In this document: positions 29,501 to 38,272 of the stretch, piece by piece
How the letters are laid out: every line of letters starts with the position of its first letter
How positions within the stretch are numbered: the stretch's first letter is position 1
Assembly: GCA_964595625.1 (NCBI GenBank)
Contig: CAZQQU010000003.1
Coordinates: 186,001-250,000 of the forward strand
Direction: 5' to 3'
DNA from: CAZQQU01 sp964595625
Lineage (GTDB): Bacteria; Bacteroidota; Bacteroidia; Flavobacteriales; Flavobacteriaceae
Length of the DNA: 64,000 nucleotides
Program-made: the position numbers and the translations under genes
The notes under the pieces: generated by a model
Seen by the model: only the letters and a program-made list of their open reading frames with translations
The model's database searches: none
What the model was told of the DNA's origin: nothing

Positions 29501-29672
29501 TAGTCAAGAAGATTATATGAAGAACGAAGCTTTATTTGATCGTTATATTACCAAATTAATAGCAGAACAATTCGTGATTAAAGAGAAAATAATGTTAGAC
29601 ACAACTGCTCGTCAAGATATAAGCTCTTTGATTTCAAAAGAGTACTTGCAGGCATATTATAATAGAATATAG
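26595..29672 (+). CDS. hsdR: Type I restriction enzyme, R subunit
   Basis: The 1025-residue protein is full length. The N-terminal nuclease has the PD-(D/E)xK pattern around residues 119-136 (DITVLI ... FIEVKK). The SF2 translocase motor follows: Walker A QGSGKT (about 319-324), DEAH (about 429-432) and the motif III-like ALTGTPLL. The C-terminal helical region binds the methylase. It cuts DNA at a distance from unmethylated target sites after ATP-driven translocation. hsdM begins 3 bases after its stop, so all three hsd genes form one operon in the order R-M-S. Confidence 0.97.
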   Translation: MKFNEDTRVKIPAILHLIRLGYHYIPHHKQDRIIENNIFPGIFTPKIAALNNITEAEAKRILEEINLELDYEDLGKKFYERLTARSGIKLIDFDNFDNNEFHITTELSCIAGDEEFRPDITVLINGMPLAFIEVKKPHNKDGVLAERSRINTRFKNKHFRRFVNVTQLLIFSNNMEYEDGVTDPIFGAFYGTAAYGDVHFNYFREDPDYPVKQVLSTISDEQENAILKDNNLSVIKHNPEFITNKDERTPTNRILTSLLSRERLAFILEFAIAYVEEEHEGKVSRQKHIMRYPQLFATQAIASKLDQGQDKGIIWHTQGSGKTALAFYNVKHLTHFYAKKQIIPKFYFIVDRIDLLIQASAEFTKRGLKVNVVNSKADFINDLQVVGAIHNDSGVPEITVVNIQKFSEDATVVKDLNYDIKVQRVFFLDEAHRSYNPKGNFLANLINSDRKAVKIALTGTPLLKEVAKEYDSKLLFGNYIHKYYYNMSIADGYTLRLIREEIEGSFKMQMQEVMDQIKVMKGDISTKDIYKHPKFAEPLLDYICNDLIQFRKTQGDASLGGMVVCDSADQAKELFRLFEGRYGVQEIQADVLMAAEPASTYGLKSEPKLTAALILHDENDKNIRKELIKAYKKGYIDILFVYNMLLTGFDAKRLKKLYLARVIQDHNLLQTLTRVNRPYKNYKYGYVVDFADISKAFDRTNRLYFDELQNQLGDEMELYGNLFKSEEEIKAEIEEIKNVLFHYDTSNKEIFSQQIAQLHDKGELLKLIKALRTAKELKNLIALNDYEALGGIADFDVWNRLLIEAQNRLDNLNLLESIGSQQESQNLLNTALEDIIFQFVKVDESELVLADEFKDVLRKTRESLQQNFDPNDPEFVTLREELERVFKKKNLSEIGQVEMIENKALLEKIYDRAKELNRKNALLQAKYEQDAKYARIHKRLMEKGTLNAKEIQLHRALMQVKGLIDDRLSSQEDYMKNEALFDRYITKLIAEQFVIKEKIMLDTTARQDISSLISKEYLQAYYNRI

Positions 29673-29675
29673 ACA

Positions 29676-31271
29676 ATGACACAAGATATAAACTACACCA
29701 CAAAGACCAAACAACTTATTGATAATCTGAAAAGTGTTTGTGCCAATTATGGATTAGGTAATGATGGTAACGAGTTTAAGATTATCTCCCAAGTGTTTTT
29801 GTATAAATTTCTGAGTGATAAATACAACTATGAAATTAAAAAACTTCGTCGAGAATATGGAGATGATTATGACTTGGATCTTTTATTAGATTTAATGGAT
29901 GAGAATGTGCCTAAATTTCAAGAACATCAGCAAATTGAATATTTATACAACATTCAAAATACAGGAGATTTTGCCAAAACGTTTGACGATACACTTCGTC
30001 AAATATCAATCGAAAATGCGGATGTGTTTTCAGTAAAATCTTATTCAGGAGCGAAGGATAAAATGTTTGATGAGCTAAGCCAATTCATAACAGATCCTTC
30101 ACAACGTGATGATTTTTGTAGAGCTTTAATCAATAAGTTATTTGAATTTAGTTTTGAAGCAAGTTTCGAAGATTATTTTGATGAGAAATATGATTTTTTC
30201 AAAGACATTTTTGAATATCTCATTAAAGACTATAACTCCGATTCGGGTGGAAAATATGCGGAGTATTACACGCCGAATGCCGTAGCAAGAATCATCGCTA
30301 AAATCTTAGTTCCGGAGCAAAATGTAAAGAAAGTGAGTTGTTATGATCCAAGTGTGGGGTCGGGTTCCTTACTCATGTCTCTGGCGCATCAAATTGGTGA
30401 AACCAACTGCACCCTATATTCCGAAGACATCTCGCAGAAGTCGAGTGCTATGATGCGTTTGAATCTGATATTGAATAATCTAACACATTCTATCCCGAAT
30501 GTCATAAGGACCAACTCCATTGCACAACCTGCTTATCTGAATGAGAAGTTTGACTATATCGTGTCGAATCCTCCTTTTAAATTAGACTTCTCGGATTTTC
30601 GGGACGATTTGGAGAAAGATGCATTCAAAAAACGTTTCTTTGCAGGTGTACCGAATATTCCGAAGGCTAAAAAAGAGTCGATGGCGATTTATTTGCTTTT
30701 TATCCAACACATCATGCACAGTTTGAGTGATAAGGGTAAAGCAGCCATTGTAGTGCCTACGGGTTTTATCACGGCACAGTCGGGTATAGAGAAAAAAATA
30801 CGACAAGCTTTGATTGAGCGTGGCTGGTTACGTGGTGTAGTGAGCATGCCGTCGAATATTTTTGCCAGTACAGGTACCAATGTATCGGTGCTGTTTTTGG
30901 ATAAGCTAGCCGACAACCAACACATTGTACTGATGGATGCCTCTAAACTGGGCGAAACGGTGAAAGAAGGGAAGAATCAACGCACCGTACTCACACCTTC
31001 GGAAGAAAAGCACATTATCGAGACCTTCAACAACAAAAAAGCGGTAGAAGACCTTTCGGTAGTGGTAAGTAAAGAAAACATTGTGGCTAAAAACTATTCT
31101 TTCTCCGCTGGACAATACTTTGAAGTGAAGATTGAATATGTAGATATTACTCCTGAAGAATTTGCTGAAAAGATGAACGGTTTTGAAACCCGTTTAGCCA
31201 CTTTATTTGCAGAAGGCAATGCCTTAGATCAAGAAATTCAGAAACAATTAAAAGGATTGAAGTATGAATAA
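29676..31271 (+). CDS. hsdM: Type I restriction-modification system, M subunit (N6-adenine DNA methyltransferase)
   Basis: The 531-residue protein has a helical N-terminal domain (residues 1-160) and then the SAM-dependent methylase. The SAM-binding motif is DPSVGSGSLL (about 224-233) and the catalytic motif NPPF is at about 298-301. The family block KYAEYYTPNAVARI precedes motif I. It protects the host by methylating adenine in the target sequence and forms the M2S1 core with HsdS. The last 8 bases overlap hsdS. Confidence 0.97.
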   Translation: MTQDINYTTKTKQLIDNLKSVCANYGLGNDGNEFKIISQVFLYKFLSDKYNYEIKKLRREYGDDYDLDLLLDLMDENVPKFQEHQQIEYLYNIQNTGDFAKTFDDTLRQISIENADVFSVKSYSGAKDKMFDELSQFITDPSQRDDFCRALINKLFEFSFEASFEDYFDEKYDFFKDIFEYLIKDYNSDSGGKYAEYYTPNAVARIIAKILVPEQNVKKVSCYDPSVGSGSLLMSLAHQIGETNCTLYSEDISQKSSAMMRLNLILNNLTHSIPNVIRTNSIAQPAYLNEKFDYIVSNPPFKLDFSDFRDDLEKDAFKKRFFAGVPNIPKAKKESMAIYLLFIQHIMHSLSDKGKAAIVVPTGFITAQSGIEKKIRQALIERGWLRGVVSMPSNIFASTGTNVSVLFLDKLADNQHIVLMDASKLGETVKEGKNQRTVLTPSEEKHIIETFNNKKAVEDLSVVVSKENIVAKNYSFSAGQYFEVKIEYVDITPEEFAEKMNGFETRLATLFAEGNALDQEIQKQLKGLKYE

Positions 31272-32526
31272 ATATTTTTTAAGTGAACTTCTTGAAATTA
31301 AAAATGGCAGTGACCATAAACACTTAAAAGATGGGAACATTCCAGTATTTGGTAGTGGAGGTTTAATGAGAATGGTTGATACGCCAATTTACGAAAATGA
31401 AAGTATATTATTACCAAGAAAAGGTTCATTATCTAATATTCAGTTTTATGATAAACCTTTTTGGACAGTTGATACACTGTACTATACTATTGTAAATAAA
31501 GAAAAAGCTGTCCCGTATTATTTATATCATTATCTAAAAAGGCTGGATCTCAGTAATCTTAATTCAGGAACAGGAGTTCCGAGTATGACCTTTGGAGCCT
31601 ATTATGGTATTGAAGTAAAGCTTCCTGATTTACCCACCCAACAAAAAATTGCAGCGGTATTATCGGCATTGGATGATAAAATCGAGTTGAATAATAAAAT
31701 CAATGCAGAGTTGGAAGCCATGGCGAAGACCTTGTATGATTATTGGTTTGTACAGTTTGAGTTTCCGAATAGCGAAGGCAAACCCTACAAAACCTCAGGC
31801 GGTGCGATGGAATATAACTCCACCTTAAAACGCGAAATCCCGAAAGGTTGGGAGGTGAAGAGGTTGAGTGAAATAGCGAATATTACTATGGGACAATCAC
31901 CAACAGGAGAATCTTATAATGAAAATGGAAAAGGAATGATTTTTTTTCAAGGTTCTACTGATTTTGGATGGAGATATCCTGAGAATCGAGTTTATACAAC
32001 TGCTCCAACAAGATTTGCAAAGAAAAATGATATTCTTTTAAGTGTTAGAGCTCCAATAGGAACTATGAACTTAGCTTTACAAGATTGTTGTATAGGTCGT
32101 GGACTTTCAGCTTTGAATAGTAAGCACAATTATAATTCGTTCTTAGTATATCAAATGAATCACTTTAAAAAGAAATTTGATTATTTAAATTCAGTAGGTA
32201 CTACATTTGGGTCGCTAACGAAAGATGAGTTATATAATTTAGAACTAGTTTACCCACCTGATAATCTTTTAAAGGATTTTGAAAAAATTGTATCTAAATT
32301 GGATTTAAAAATAGAAATAAATTCAAAACAAAACCAAGAACTTGCTCAACTACGCGATTGGTTGTTGCCAATGCTGATGAATGGGCAGGTGAAAGTGAGT
32401 GATGTAGAAGATGGAGTTTTAAGTCTAGAAAGGGTTGCTGAGCCAAGTACTGACAATATTCAATCTTCTCCATTAAATGAGGCTTCATTTTCTACAAAAG
32501 TTTCAATAGATTATTCTGGGGTTTAA
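31264..32526 (+). CDS. hsdS: Type I restriction-modification system, S (specificity) subunit
   Basis: The 420-residue protein has two target-recognition domains (about 1-120 and 195-345). Each is followed by a helical spacer: PTQQKIAAVLSALDDKIELN for the first and a similar LDLKIEINSKQNQELAQL for the second. The protein reads the bipartite target and directs both methylation and cleavage. The TRDs are more AT-rich than the spacers, as is common in this rapidly changing gene. The target sequence cannot be predicted. A C-terminal tail of about 35 residues after the second spacer looks non-conserved. Confidence 0.94.
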   Translation: MNKYFLSELLEIKNGSDHKHLKDGNIPVFGSGGLMRMVDTPIYENESILLPRKGSLSNIQFYDKPFWTVDTLYYTIVNKEKAVPYYLYHYLKRLDLSNLNSGTGVPSMTFGAYYGIEVKLPDLPTQQKIAAVLSALDDKIELNNKINAELEAMAKTLYDYWFVQFEFPNSEGKPYKTSGGAMEYNSTLKREIPKGWEVKRLSEIANITMGQSPTGESYNENGKGMIFFQGSTDFGWRYPENRVYTTAPTRFAKKNDILLSVRAPIGTMNLALQDCCIGRGLSALNSKHNYNSFLVYQMNHFKKKFDYLNSVGTTFGSLTKDELYNLELVYPPDNLLKDFEKIVSKLDLKIEINSKQNQELAQLRDWLLPMLMNGQVKVSDVEDGVLSLERVAEPSTDNIQSSPLNEASFSTKVSIDYSGV

Positions 32527-32561
32527 AAAAAGCGAATCTTTCAAATGATAACTCCTAAAAT

Positions 32562-32591
32562 AAAAAAACCGGCCCTAGAGCCGGTTTTTTT
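32562..32591. terminator. Bidirectional terminator between hsdS and the T9SS cargo gene
   Basis: A perfect stem ACCGGC/GCCGGT with a 6-base loop, flanked by an A run on the left and a T run on the right. It works in both directions, closing the hsd operon (+) and the convergent gene (-). Confidence 0.9.
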
Positions 32592-32616
32592 AGACATAAA
32601 TAAAAATTCAAAATCT

Positions 32617-33660
32617 TTATTTTTTAACGATGTTAAAGCTGTTTTCAACTCCTTCTACAACGGCTTTCATGATATACATACCTGCTGAAAGATCAGCGAT
32701 ATCGATGGTTTGTTGCGTACCGTTTACGTCTATTTGTAGCAGTTCTTGGCCTAAAAGGTTATAGATAGCCAATTGGTCAATCACAGATTTAGAAGTTACT
32801 TGAATTACATCTTTAGTTGGGTTAGGATAGAAATTAAACCCAATAAATACATTCTCATTGATAGAGGCTACTTCTTGTCCATTAATTTCGAAAGGTAAAC
32901 CTTGTGGGAAATACTCTAAACCAGAGCCACCGGTATCTACTAATTCAACCCACATCCCTGATGTGCCGTCAAATTGAAGACCGTTACCGGTATTGGTTTC
33001 CCCTAAGATAGCAATAGGAGGTGCCCATGGTCCAGAACTAGAAGTTCCGCCAGTTTGCCAGTCAATTACATAAGTACCTGCAGATAAAGTAATCCCAACA
33101 TCAACCGTTTGAATCATAATGGGACGAGAGGAATCTCCAGGAGAAGTTTCTGAGGCTCTATAAACACCGGTCCATTCAGTATCGGTCATCACGTTCGTTA
33201 GATCGTCACCCCAAACTAAGGTAGCGGTTCCGTTCATCACATCATTAACAGTACCTTCCCATATAATAACGTTCATATTGTTAATAGTCGAATTGTTTCC
33301 AGACCCGGTTTGGTAGGCATAAAATTGCAAGCTCTCGATTTCTACATCGGTCTCAAAAGTTACATCATCTGCCACTCGATATCCGGAACTAATCGCATGA
33401 CCAAATCCTAAAATATTCATTCCCAAGGTTGCCGACTCTAATAAACTTAGGTCATTACCACCAGCACCACCACCAGGAACGTTCACAATGGGTCCGTTGG
33501 AGTATAGGGTCCCGGCTCTAACGATATAGTCAGTTTGCCCGGGCACTCCTAATTCAATTATCTCAACCTCATTAGCAGCCTCAAAAGCCTGTTGAGCATG
33601 CAAAGGAAAAGAGTAGAGCGCAACACCCAGTGCTGCAGTCATAAAAGTAATTTTTTTCAT
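32617..33660 (-). CDS. T9SS type A sorting domain-containing secreted protein
   Basis: The 347-residue protein has a signal peptide (cleavage near LHAQQA, residue 23). Its central region of about 230 residues is rich in Gly, Thr and Asn and looks beta-sheet-like, without a catalytic domain I recognise. The C-terminal 75 residues are a type A sorting domain: FNFYPNPTKD, IYNLLGQELL, ADLSAGMYI, ending NIVKK. It is therefore secreted through the type IX system and probably attached to the cell surface. A TATATTTG box lies upstream on the minus strand (33689-33696). Confidence 0.93.
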   Translation of the reverse strand: MKKITFMTAALGVALYSFPLHAQQAFEAANEVEIIELGVPGQTDYIVRAGTLYSNGPIVNVPGGGAGGNDLSLLESATLGMNILGFGHAISSGYRVADDVTFETDVEIESLQFYAYQTGSGNNSTINNMNVIIWEGTVNDVMNGTATLVWGDDLTNVMTDTEWTGVYRASETSPGDSSRPIMIQTVDVGITLSAGTYVIDWQTGGTSSSGPWAPPIAILGETNTGNGLQFDGTSGMWVELVDTGGSGLEYFPQGLPFEINGQEVASINENVFIGFNFYPNPTKDVIQVTSKSVIDQLAIYNLLGQELLQIDVNGTQQTIDIADLSAGMYIMKAVVEGVENSFNIVKK

Positions 33661-33713
33661 AATAGGTGAAATTTTAAAAGTTAACGGCCAAATATAACTA
33701 AAATATTAATACT

Positions 33714-34820
33714 TTAGCTGGAAATCTCATAAAATTTACCGGGAAATGCAATGATTAATCCTTTCATTTCTAATGTAAAGAGTAAAGATACAGCTTGTTG
33801 AAGGGATAAATTACACTGTAAAGCAATCTGATCAATATGTTGTTTTTGCTTTTGTTCTAGGTACGTTATTATTTTTTTTTCCTCAGCGTTAAGCTCTACG
33901 AACAACTGTTTCTGAATCGGTTTTTTGGCAGTTTGATGGGAGTTCCAATTTAATAAATAGACCAAATCATTTACCGATGTCAGTAATTGGGCCTGGTGGG
34001 TTTTGATTAAATGGTTACAACCGGCGCTTTGTTTGTCACCAATTCTTCCGGGTACGGCAAAAACCTCTCGGTGATAGCTATTGGCCAACTCAGCGGTTAC
34101 TAAGCTTCCTCCGCGACTGGCAGATTCAATCACGATAGTGGCTTCTGATATGCCGGCAATTATGCGATTTCTTTTTAAAAAATTATTTCTGTCAAAAACA
34201 TCACTACTCCAAAACTCAGTAATAAATCCGCCATTTGCTTCCACGTCTTCTTGATATTTTTTGTGTTCTTTGGGATATATTTGATCAAAACCGTGTGCCA
34301 AACAAGCGACAGTCTGTAAGTTGTTTTTCAGGGCGGCTCGATGGGCAGTTATATCCACACCAAAAGCATAACCCGATACCACGACAACATCCCATTTGGC
34401 TAATTCTTCAATTAGTTGTTGGCATATAGTAGCGCCGTAGGTTGTAATTTTACGGGTTCCTACGATACTGATAATGGGCTTGTTTTGCATGCGAATATTT
34501 CCTTTGCTAAAGAGTATTAACGGACCGTCAACACATTGTTTTAAGTGCTCGGGATATTTAGCATCTTGATAAGTCCAAACAGTAATTCCTTGTTTTTGGA
34601 TAAAGTGTAATTCGTCTTCTGCTAAAGCGGCGTACGACTGATTTTGTAGTTGATCGATGCGAAAAGGGCCAATGCCGTCAATTTTTAAAAGGGCACTTTT
34701 TTTTTCTTTAAAAACAGCTTCGGCGCTGCCCAGTTTTTGAATTAATTTTTTGGCTGAAATGTCGCCTAAATAAGGCGTTTTTTGTAATTGAAGCAAGTAA
34801 AAAAGTTCGTTCTCCGTCAT
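33714..34820 (-). CDS. dprA: DNA-processing protein DprA
   Basis: A 368-residue protein with an N-terminal helix-hairpin-helix-like region, the Rossmann-like DprA core (GTRKITTYGA, VSGYAFGVDITAH, GGSLVTAELA, VFAVPG) and a C-terminal winged-helix domain. It loads RecA on single-stranded DNA taken up during transformation and protects it. It is divergent from the SPOR gene, with about 100 bases between their starts. Together with comEC at 52.7 kb it suggests a capacity for DNA uptake. Confidence 0.96.
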   Translation of the reverse strand: MTENELFYLLQLQKTPYLGDISAKKLIQKLGSAEAVFKEKKSALLKIDGIGPFRIDQLQNQSYAALAEDELHFIQKQGITVWTYQDAKYPEHLKQCVDGPLILFSKGNIRMQNKPIISIVGTRKITTYGATICQQLIEELAKWDVVVVSGYAFGVDITAHRAALKNNLQTVACLAHGFDQIYPKEHKKYQEDVEANGGFITEFWSSDVFDRNNFLKRNRIIAGISEATIVIESASRGGSLVTAELANSYHREVFAVPGRIGDKQSAGCNHLIKTHQAQLLTSVNDLVYLLNWNSHQTAKKPIQKQLFVELNAEEKKIITYLEQKQKQHIDQIALQCNLSLQQAVSLLFTLEMKGLIIAFPGKFYEISS

Positions 34821-34890
34821 CTTCCTCTTCTTTTAGTGAGGTAAATCTAACATGAATAGTTGAGTTGTTAAAAACTTATTTGAACTAAAA

Positions 34891-34920
34891 TTGCCTGACG
34901 GCAAAATTTTATTACTTTTG
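34891..34920 (+). promoter_or_regulatory. Bacteroidota-type promoter of the SPOR/HU gene
   Basis: TTG (34891-34893), 19 bases, TACTTTTG (34913-34920). This is close to the flavobacterial -33/-7 consensus. The ATG begins only 7 bases after the box, so the expected start of transcription lies at or just before the start codon. Confidence 0.7.
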
Positions 34921-34926
34921 TTTTTA

Positions 34927-35841
34927 ATGAATCTGAGTCCTTACATAGCCACCTTATTATACCGGTATGAATGCGTAATTATACCGGGTTTTGGAGCTTT
35001 TTTGACCCATGCTATACCGGCTCGTAAGGAGGGTGACCCACCACAATTTTACCCACCGGCAAAGGCACTTTCTTTCAATGCCTTGTTGCAAGCCAATGAT
35101 GGATTGTTAGCGGGATATATAGCTCAAAAAGAAAATAGTAGCTACGAAATAGCCTTGCAAAATCTTCGGGAAGAAGTAAGTCGTTTAAAACGGGTATTGG
35201 ATCAACAAAATCATTTGACTTTTAATTCGATTGGTACCTTGACACGCGACCGACAGGGTAAACTCAGTTTTGAACCGGATAGTTCACAAAATTATCTCAA
35301 ACAAGCTTTTGGTTTGGCACCGGTGTATGTGCCTCAATGGCAAGCCCCAACTTCAGCCACGCCTAAGGTTAAGAGTCTTCCCCAACAGGCGCCTTCTTTT
35401 CCCTATGCCCGATATGCCGCTGTGGGCTTATTAGCCATCGGATTGAGCGTATTTGGAAGCATGTATTATTTCAACCAACAAATAGAACAACACAATTTCG
35501 CCGAAAGGCAAAAAGCCATCAAACAGGTAGAAAACCAAATCCAGCAAGCAACTTTCGTGGTTACAGAACCTCTGCCTGCCATTACCTTTGCAGTAAAAAA
35601 ACCTGTGGGCCATTACCACCTTGTTGCCGGAGCTTTTCGAGTGGAAGACAACGCCCATGCCCAGATAACCACCCTTCAAGAAAAAGGGTATCCGGCCCGG
35701 TTATTAGGGGTTAGTCAATACGGACTATACCAAGTAGTGTATGGTAGTTATCCCGACAAAGAAACGGCGTTGCAAGTACTCCGCAAGATTCAGACTTCTG
35801 AAAATCCGGATGCTTGGTTGTTGGTTCAAGAAACCGAGTAA
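34927..35841 (+). CDS. HU-CCDC81 and SPOR domain-containing membrane protein
   Basis: I start at the ATG at 34927 (MNLSPYIATLL, 304 residues); the upstream TTG at 34891 is part of the promoter. Residues 1-130 match the paired HU-like domains of bacterial CCDC81-type proteins (YRYECVIIPGFGAFL, GLLAGYIAQ, LTFNSIGTL). A transmembrane helix lies at about 172-190. A SPOR domain closes the protein (YHLVAGAFRVEDNAHAQI), and SPOR domains bind denuded glycan strands at division sites. This layout links a cytoplasmic HU-like part to the periplasmic cell wall. It is probably involved in cell division or envelope organisation. Confidence 0.9.
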   Translation: MNLSPYIATLLYRYECVIIPGFGAFLTHAIPARKEGDPPQFYPPAKALSFNALLQANDGLLAGYIAQKENSSYEIALQNLREEVSRLKRVLDQQNHLTFNSIGTLTRDRQGKLSFEPDSSQNYLKQAFGLAPVYVPQWQAPTSATPKVKSLPQQAPSFPYARYAAVGLLAIGLSVFGSMYYFNQQIEQHNFAERQKAIKQVENQIQQATFVVTEPLPAITFAVKKPVGHYHLVAGAFRVEDNAHAQITTLQEKGYPARLLGVSQYGLYQVVYGSYPDKETALQVLRKIQTSENPDAWLLVQETE

Positions 35842-35888
35842 TTTTTCTTTTTTCTCGGTTATTCCCTACTATCTTTGCAAAAAAAACT

Positions 35889-36398
35889 ATGGCACCAAAG
35901 CATCCTCAAGATTCCTTGACAGTACTTACCGATATGGTATTACCTAGCGAAACCAATCCAATAGGCAATATGTTTGGCGGCGAGTTATTAGCCCGTATGG
36001 ACCGAGCTGCGAGTATAGCGGCACGTCGACATTCGCGTCGTATTGTGGTAACGGCTTCGGTCAATCATGTGGCGTTTAATAAGATGATTCCTTTGGGCAG
36101 CGTAGTGACCGTGGAAGCTAAAGTGTCTCGAGCTTTTAACACCTCTATGGAAGTTTATTTGGATGTATGGATTGAAGACCGCGAAAGTGGGGTGCGAAGC
36201 AAGGCCAATGAGGCGATATATACCTTTGTGGCGGTCAACGAAACCGGAAATCCGGTACAGGTACCCCCGTTAATTCCACAAACGGATATTGAAAAAGAAC
36301 GCTATGAAGCGGCTTTGCGCCGAAAACAGTTGAGTTTGGTGCTCGCCGGTAAAATGAAACCCAAAGACGCTACCGAATTAATGAAACTATTTGAGTAA
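35889..36398 (+). CDS. Acyl-CoA thioesterase (hotdog fold, YciA/BACH type)
   Basis: 169 residues from the ATG at 35889. A TATCTTTG promoter box at 35870-35877 places transcription only a few bases before this ATG, so longer upstream frames are rejected. The hotdog motif NPIGNMFGGELLARMD and the VNHVAFNKMIPLGS block are characteristic. It hydrolyses fatty acyl-CoA esters in the cytoplasm. It converges on aspS with 6 bases between the stops. Confidence 0.93.
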   Translation: MAPKHPQDSLTVLTDMVLPSETNPIGNMFGGELLARMDRAASIAARRHSRRIVVTASVNHVAFNKMIPLGSVVTVEAKVSRAFNTSMEVYLDVWIEDRESGVRSKANEAIYTFVAVNETGNPVQVPPLIPQTDIEKERYEAALRRKQLSLVLAGKMKPKDATELMKLFE

Positions 36399-36404
36399 CC
36401 GAGT

Positions 36405-38162
36405 TTACTCAGCTTCTGTATTTACTTGCAAAGCCAATTCGTCTAATTGCGCTTGATGAATCGTAGCGGGTGCGTCAATCATCACATCTCTTCCGGCATT
36501 ATTCTTGGGGAAAGCGATAAAATCGCGTATGGTTTCTTGACCTCCCAAGATAGCTACCAATCGGTCTAATCCGAAAGCGATACCCCCGTGAGGAGGGGCT
36601 CCGTATTGGAATGCTTCCATCAAAAAGCCAAATTGTGCTTGGGCTTCCTCGGGAGTAAATCCGAGGTAGTCAAACATTTTTTTCTGAGTAGCTTGGTCGT
36701 GGATACGAATGGATCCACCCCCCACTTCGTTGCCGTTGATTACCAAGTCATAAGCGTTAGCTCGAACAGCACTGGGTTGGGTTTCTAACAAATCGAGTTG
36801 GCCGGGTTTGGGCGCCGTAAAAGGGTGGTGCATGGCGTGGTATCGACCACTTTCTTCATCCCATTCCAACAAGGGGAAATCAATGACCCACAAGGGGCGA
36901 AATTCCTTCGGGTTTCGAAGCCCCAACCGCTCCGCTAGCTCCATTCGTAGCGCGCTCAATTGGCTTCTTACTTTTTGGGTTTCCCCCGATAGTACACAGA
37001 TTAAATCTCCGGGTTGGGCTCCTGTTTTTTCAGCCCAAAGAGCCAAATCCTCGGCTGGATAAAACTTATCTACAGACGATTTAAAACTACCGTCTTCGTT
37101 GTAGCGTACATACACCATGCCTTGAGCTCCCACTTGGGGTCTTTTTACCCACTCGATGAGTTGATCTATTTCTTTACGAGTCATTGAATTAGCCTGCGGA
37201 ACCGCTATGCCTACGATTAATTCTGCCTCGTTAAAAATCTTAAAATCCCGATGTTGGGCCACTTGGTTAAGTTCGCCAAACTCCATTCCAAATCGAATAT
37301 CGGGTTTGTCATTGCCGTATTTTTGCATGGCTTCGTCGTAGGTCAAGCGGGGAAAATCGCCCACTTCAACACCATTAATTTCCTGAAGTAAATGGCGGGT
37401 GAGGCCTTCAAAGGTGCGTAATATATCTTCTTGCTCCACAAAAGCCATTTCGCAGTCAATTTGGGTGAACTCGGGTTGGCGATCGGCCCGCAAGTCTTCG
37501 TCTCTAAAACATTTTACAATTTGAAAATATTTATCCATCCCTCCGACCATCAACAATTGTTTGAAGGTTTGAGGCGATTGCGGTAAGGCGTAAAATTGTC
37601 CGGGATGCATCCGGCTAGGAACTACAAAATCTCGAGCTCCCTCCGGCGTTGATTTTATCAAATAAGGGGTTTCAACATCTATAAAGCCTTGGTCTGAAAG
37701 GTATTTTCGCACTTCCATATTCACCCGATGACGAAAAATTAAATGCTCCCGTATGGGAGTTCTTCGTATATCTAAATACCGGTATTTCATTCGTAGATCT
37801 TCACCCCCATCGGTGTTGTCTTCAATGGTAAAAGGGGGAACTTTAGATGGACTAAGTACCACTAAATCCGAAACTACAATTTCTATATTTCCCGTAGGTA
37901 TAGCCGGGTTTTTAGATTCCCGCTCGATGACTTCACCCGTCGCTTGTACTACAAATTCTCGGCCTAAAGAACTAGCTTTTTCAATCAGTTCTTTCGGACT
38001 CCTTTCTGCGTCAAAAATAAGCTGAGTTATCCCATAGCGATCGCGTAAATCTACCCAAATCATAAATCCTTTATTCCGGATTTTTTGAACCCAGCCCGAC
38101 AATGTTACCTGTTGTCCTACGTGATTTTCATTTAATTCACCGCAAGTATGTGTACGATACAT
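36405..38162 (-). CDS. aspS: Aspartate--tRNA ligase
   Basis: A 585-residue class II synthetase. The N-terminal OB-fold anticodon domain (VTLSGWVQKIRN), motif 2 (FRDEDLRADRQPEFTQID), the bacterial insertion domain and motif 3 (GGIAFGLDRLVAIL) are all visible. It charges tRNA-Asp. It starts at ATG 38162 and is divergent from the polyprenyl synthase gene. Confidence 0.98.
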   Translation of the reverse strand: MYRTHTCGELNENHVGQQVTLSGWVQKIRNKGFMIWVDLRDRYGITQLIFDAERSPKELIEKASSLGREFVVQATGEVIERESKNPAIPTGNIEIVVSDLVVLSPSKVPPFTIEDNTDGGEDLRMKYRYLDIRRTPIREHLIFRHRVNMEVRKYLSDQGFIDVETPYLIKSTPEGARDFVVPSRMHPGQFYALPQSPQTFKQLLMVGGMDKYFQIVKCFRDEDLRADRQPEFTQIDCEMAFVEQEDILRTFEGLTRHLLQEINGVEVGDFPRLTYDEAMQKYGNDKPDIRFGMEFGELNQVAQHRDFKIFNEAELIVGIAVPQANSMTRKEIDQLIEWVKRPQVGAQGMVYVRYNEDGSFKSSVDKFYPAEDLALWAEKTGAQPGDLICVLSGETQKVRSQLSALRMELAERLGLRNPKEFRPLWVIDFPLLEWDEESGRYHAMHHPFTAPKPGQLDLLETQPSAVRANAYDLVINGNEVGGGSIRIHDQATQKKMFDYLGFTPEEAQAQFGFLMEAFQYGAPPHGGIAFGLDRLVAILGGQETIRDFIAFPKNNAGRDVMIDAPATIHQAQLDELALQVNTEAE

Positions 38163-38272
38163 TTTGATTTTTTTTAGAAGTGCAAATTTAATGAACTATC
38201 GGTTACTTTTGGTTTCTGGGTTAAAAATTATGTTTATTGTACAGGAAGTAACTATTTTTACAAAAAAATTCA

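Noticed and set aside
35814..35888. Longer N-terminus for the thioesterase
   Set aside because: It overlaps the end of the SPOR gene and the promoter box; the ATG at 35889 fits the family.
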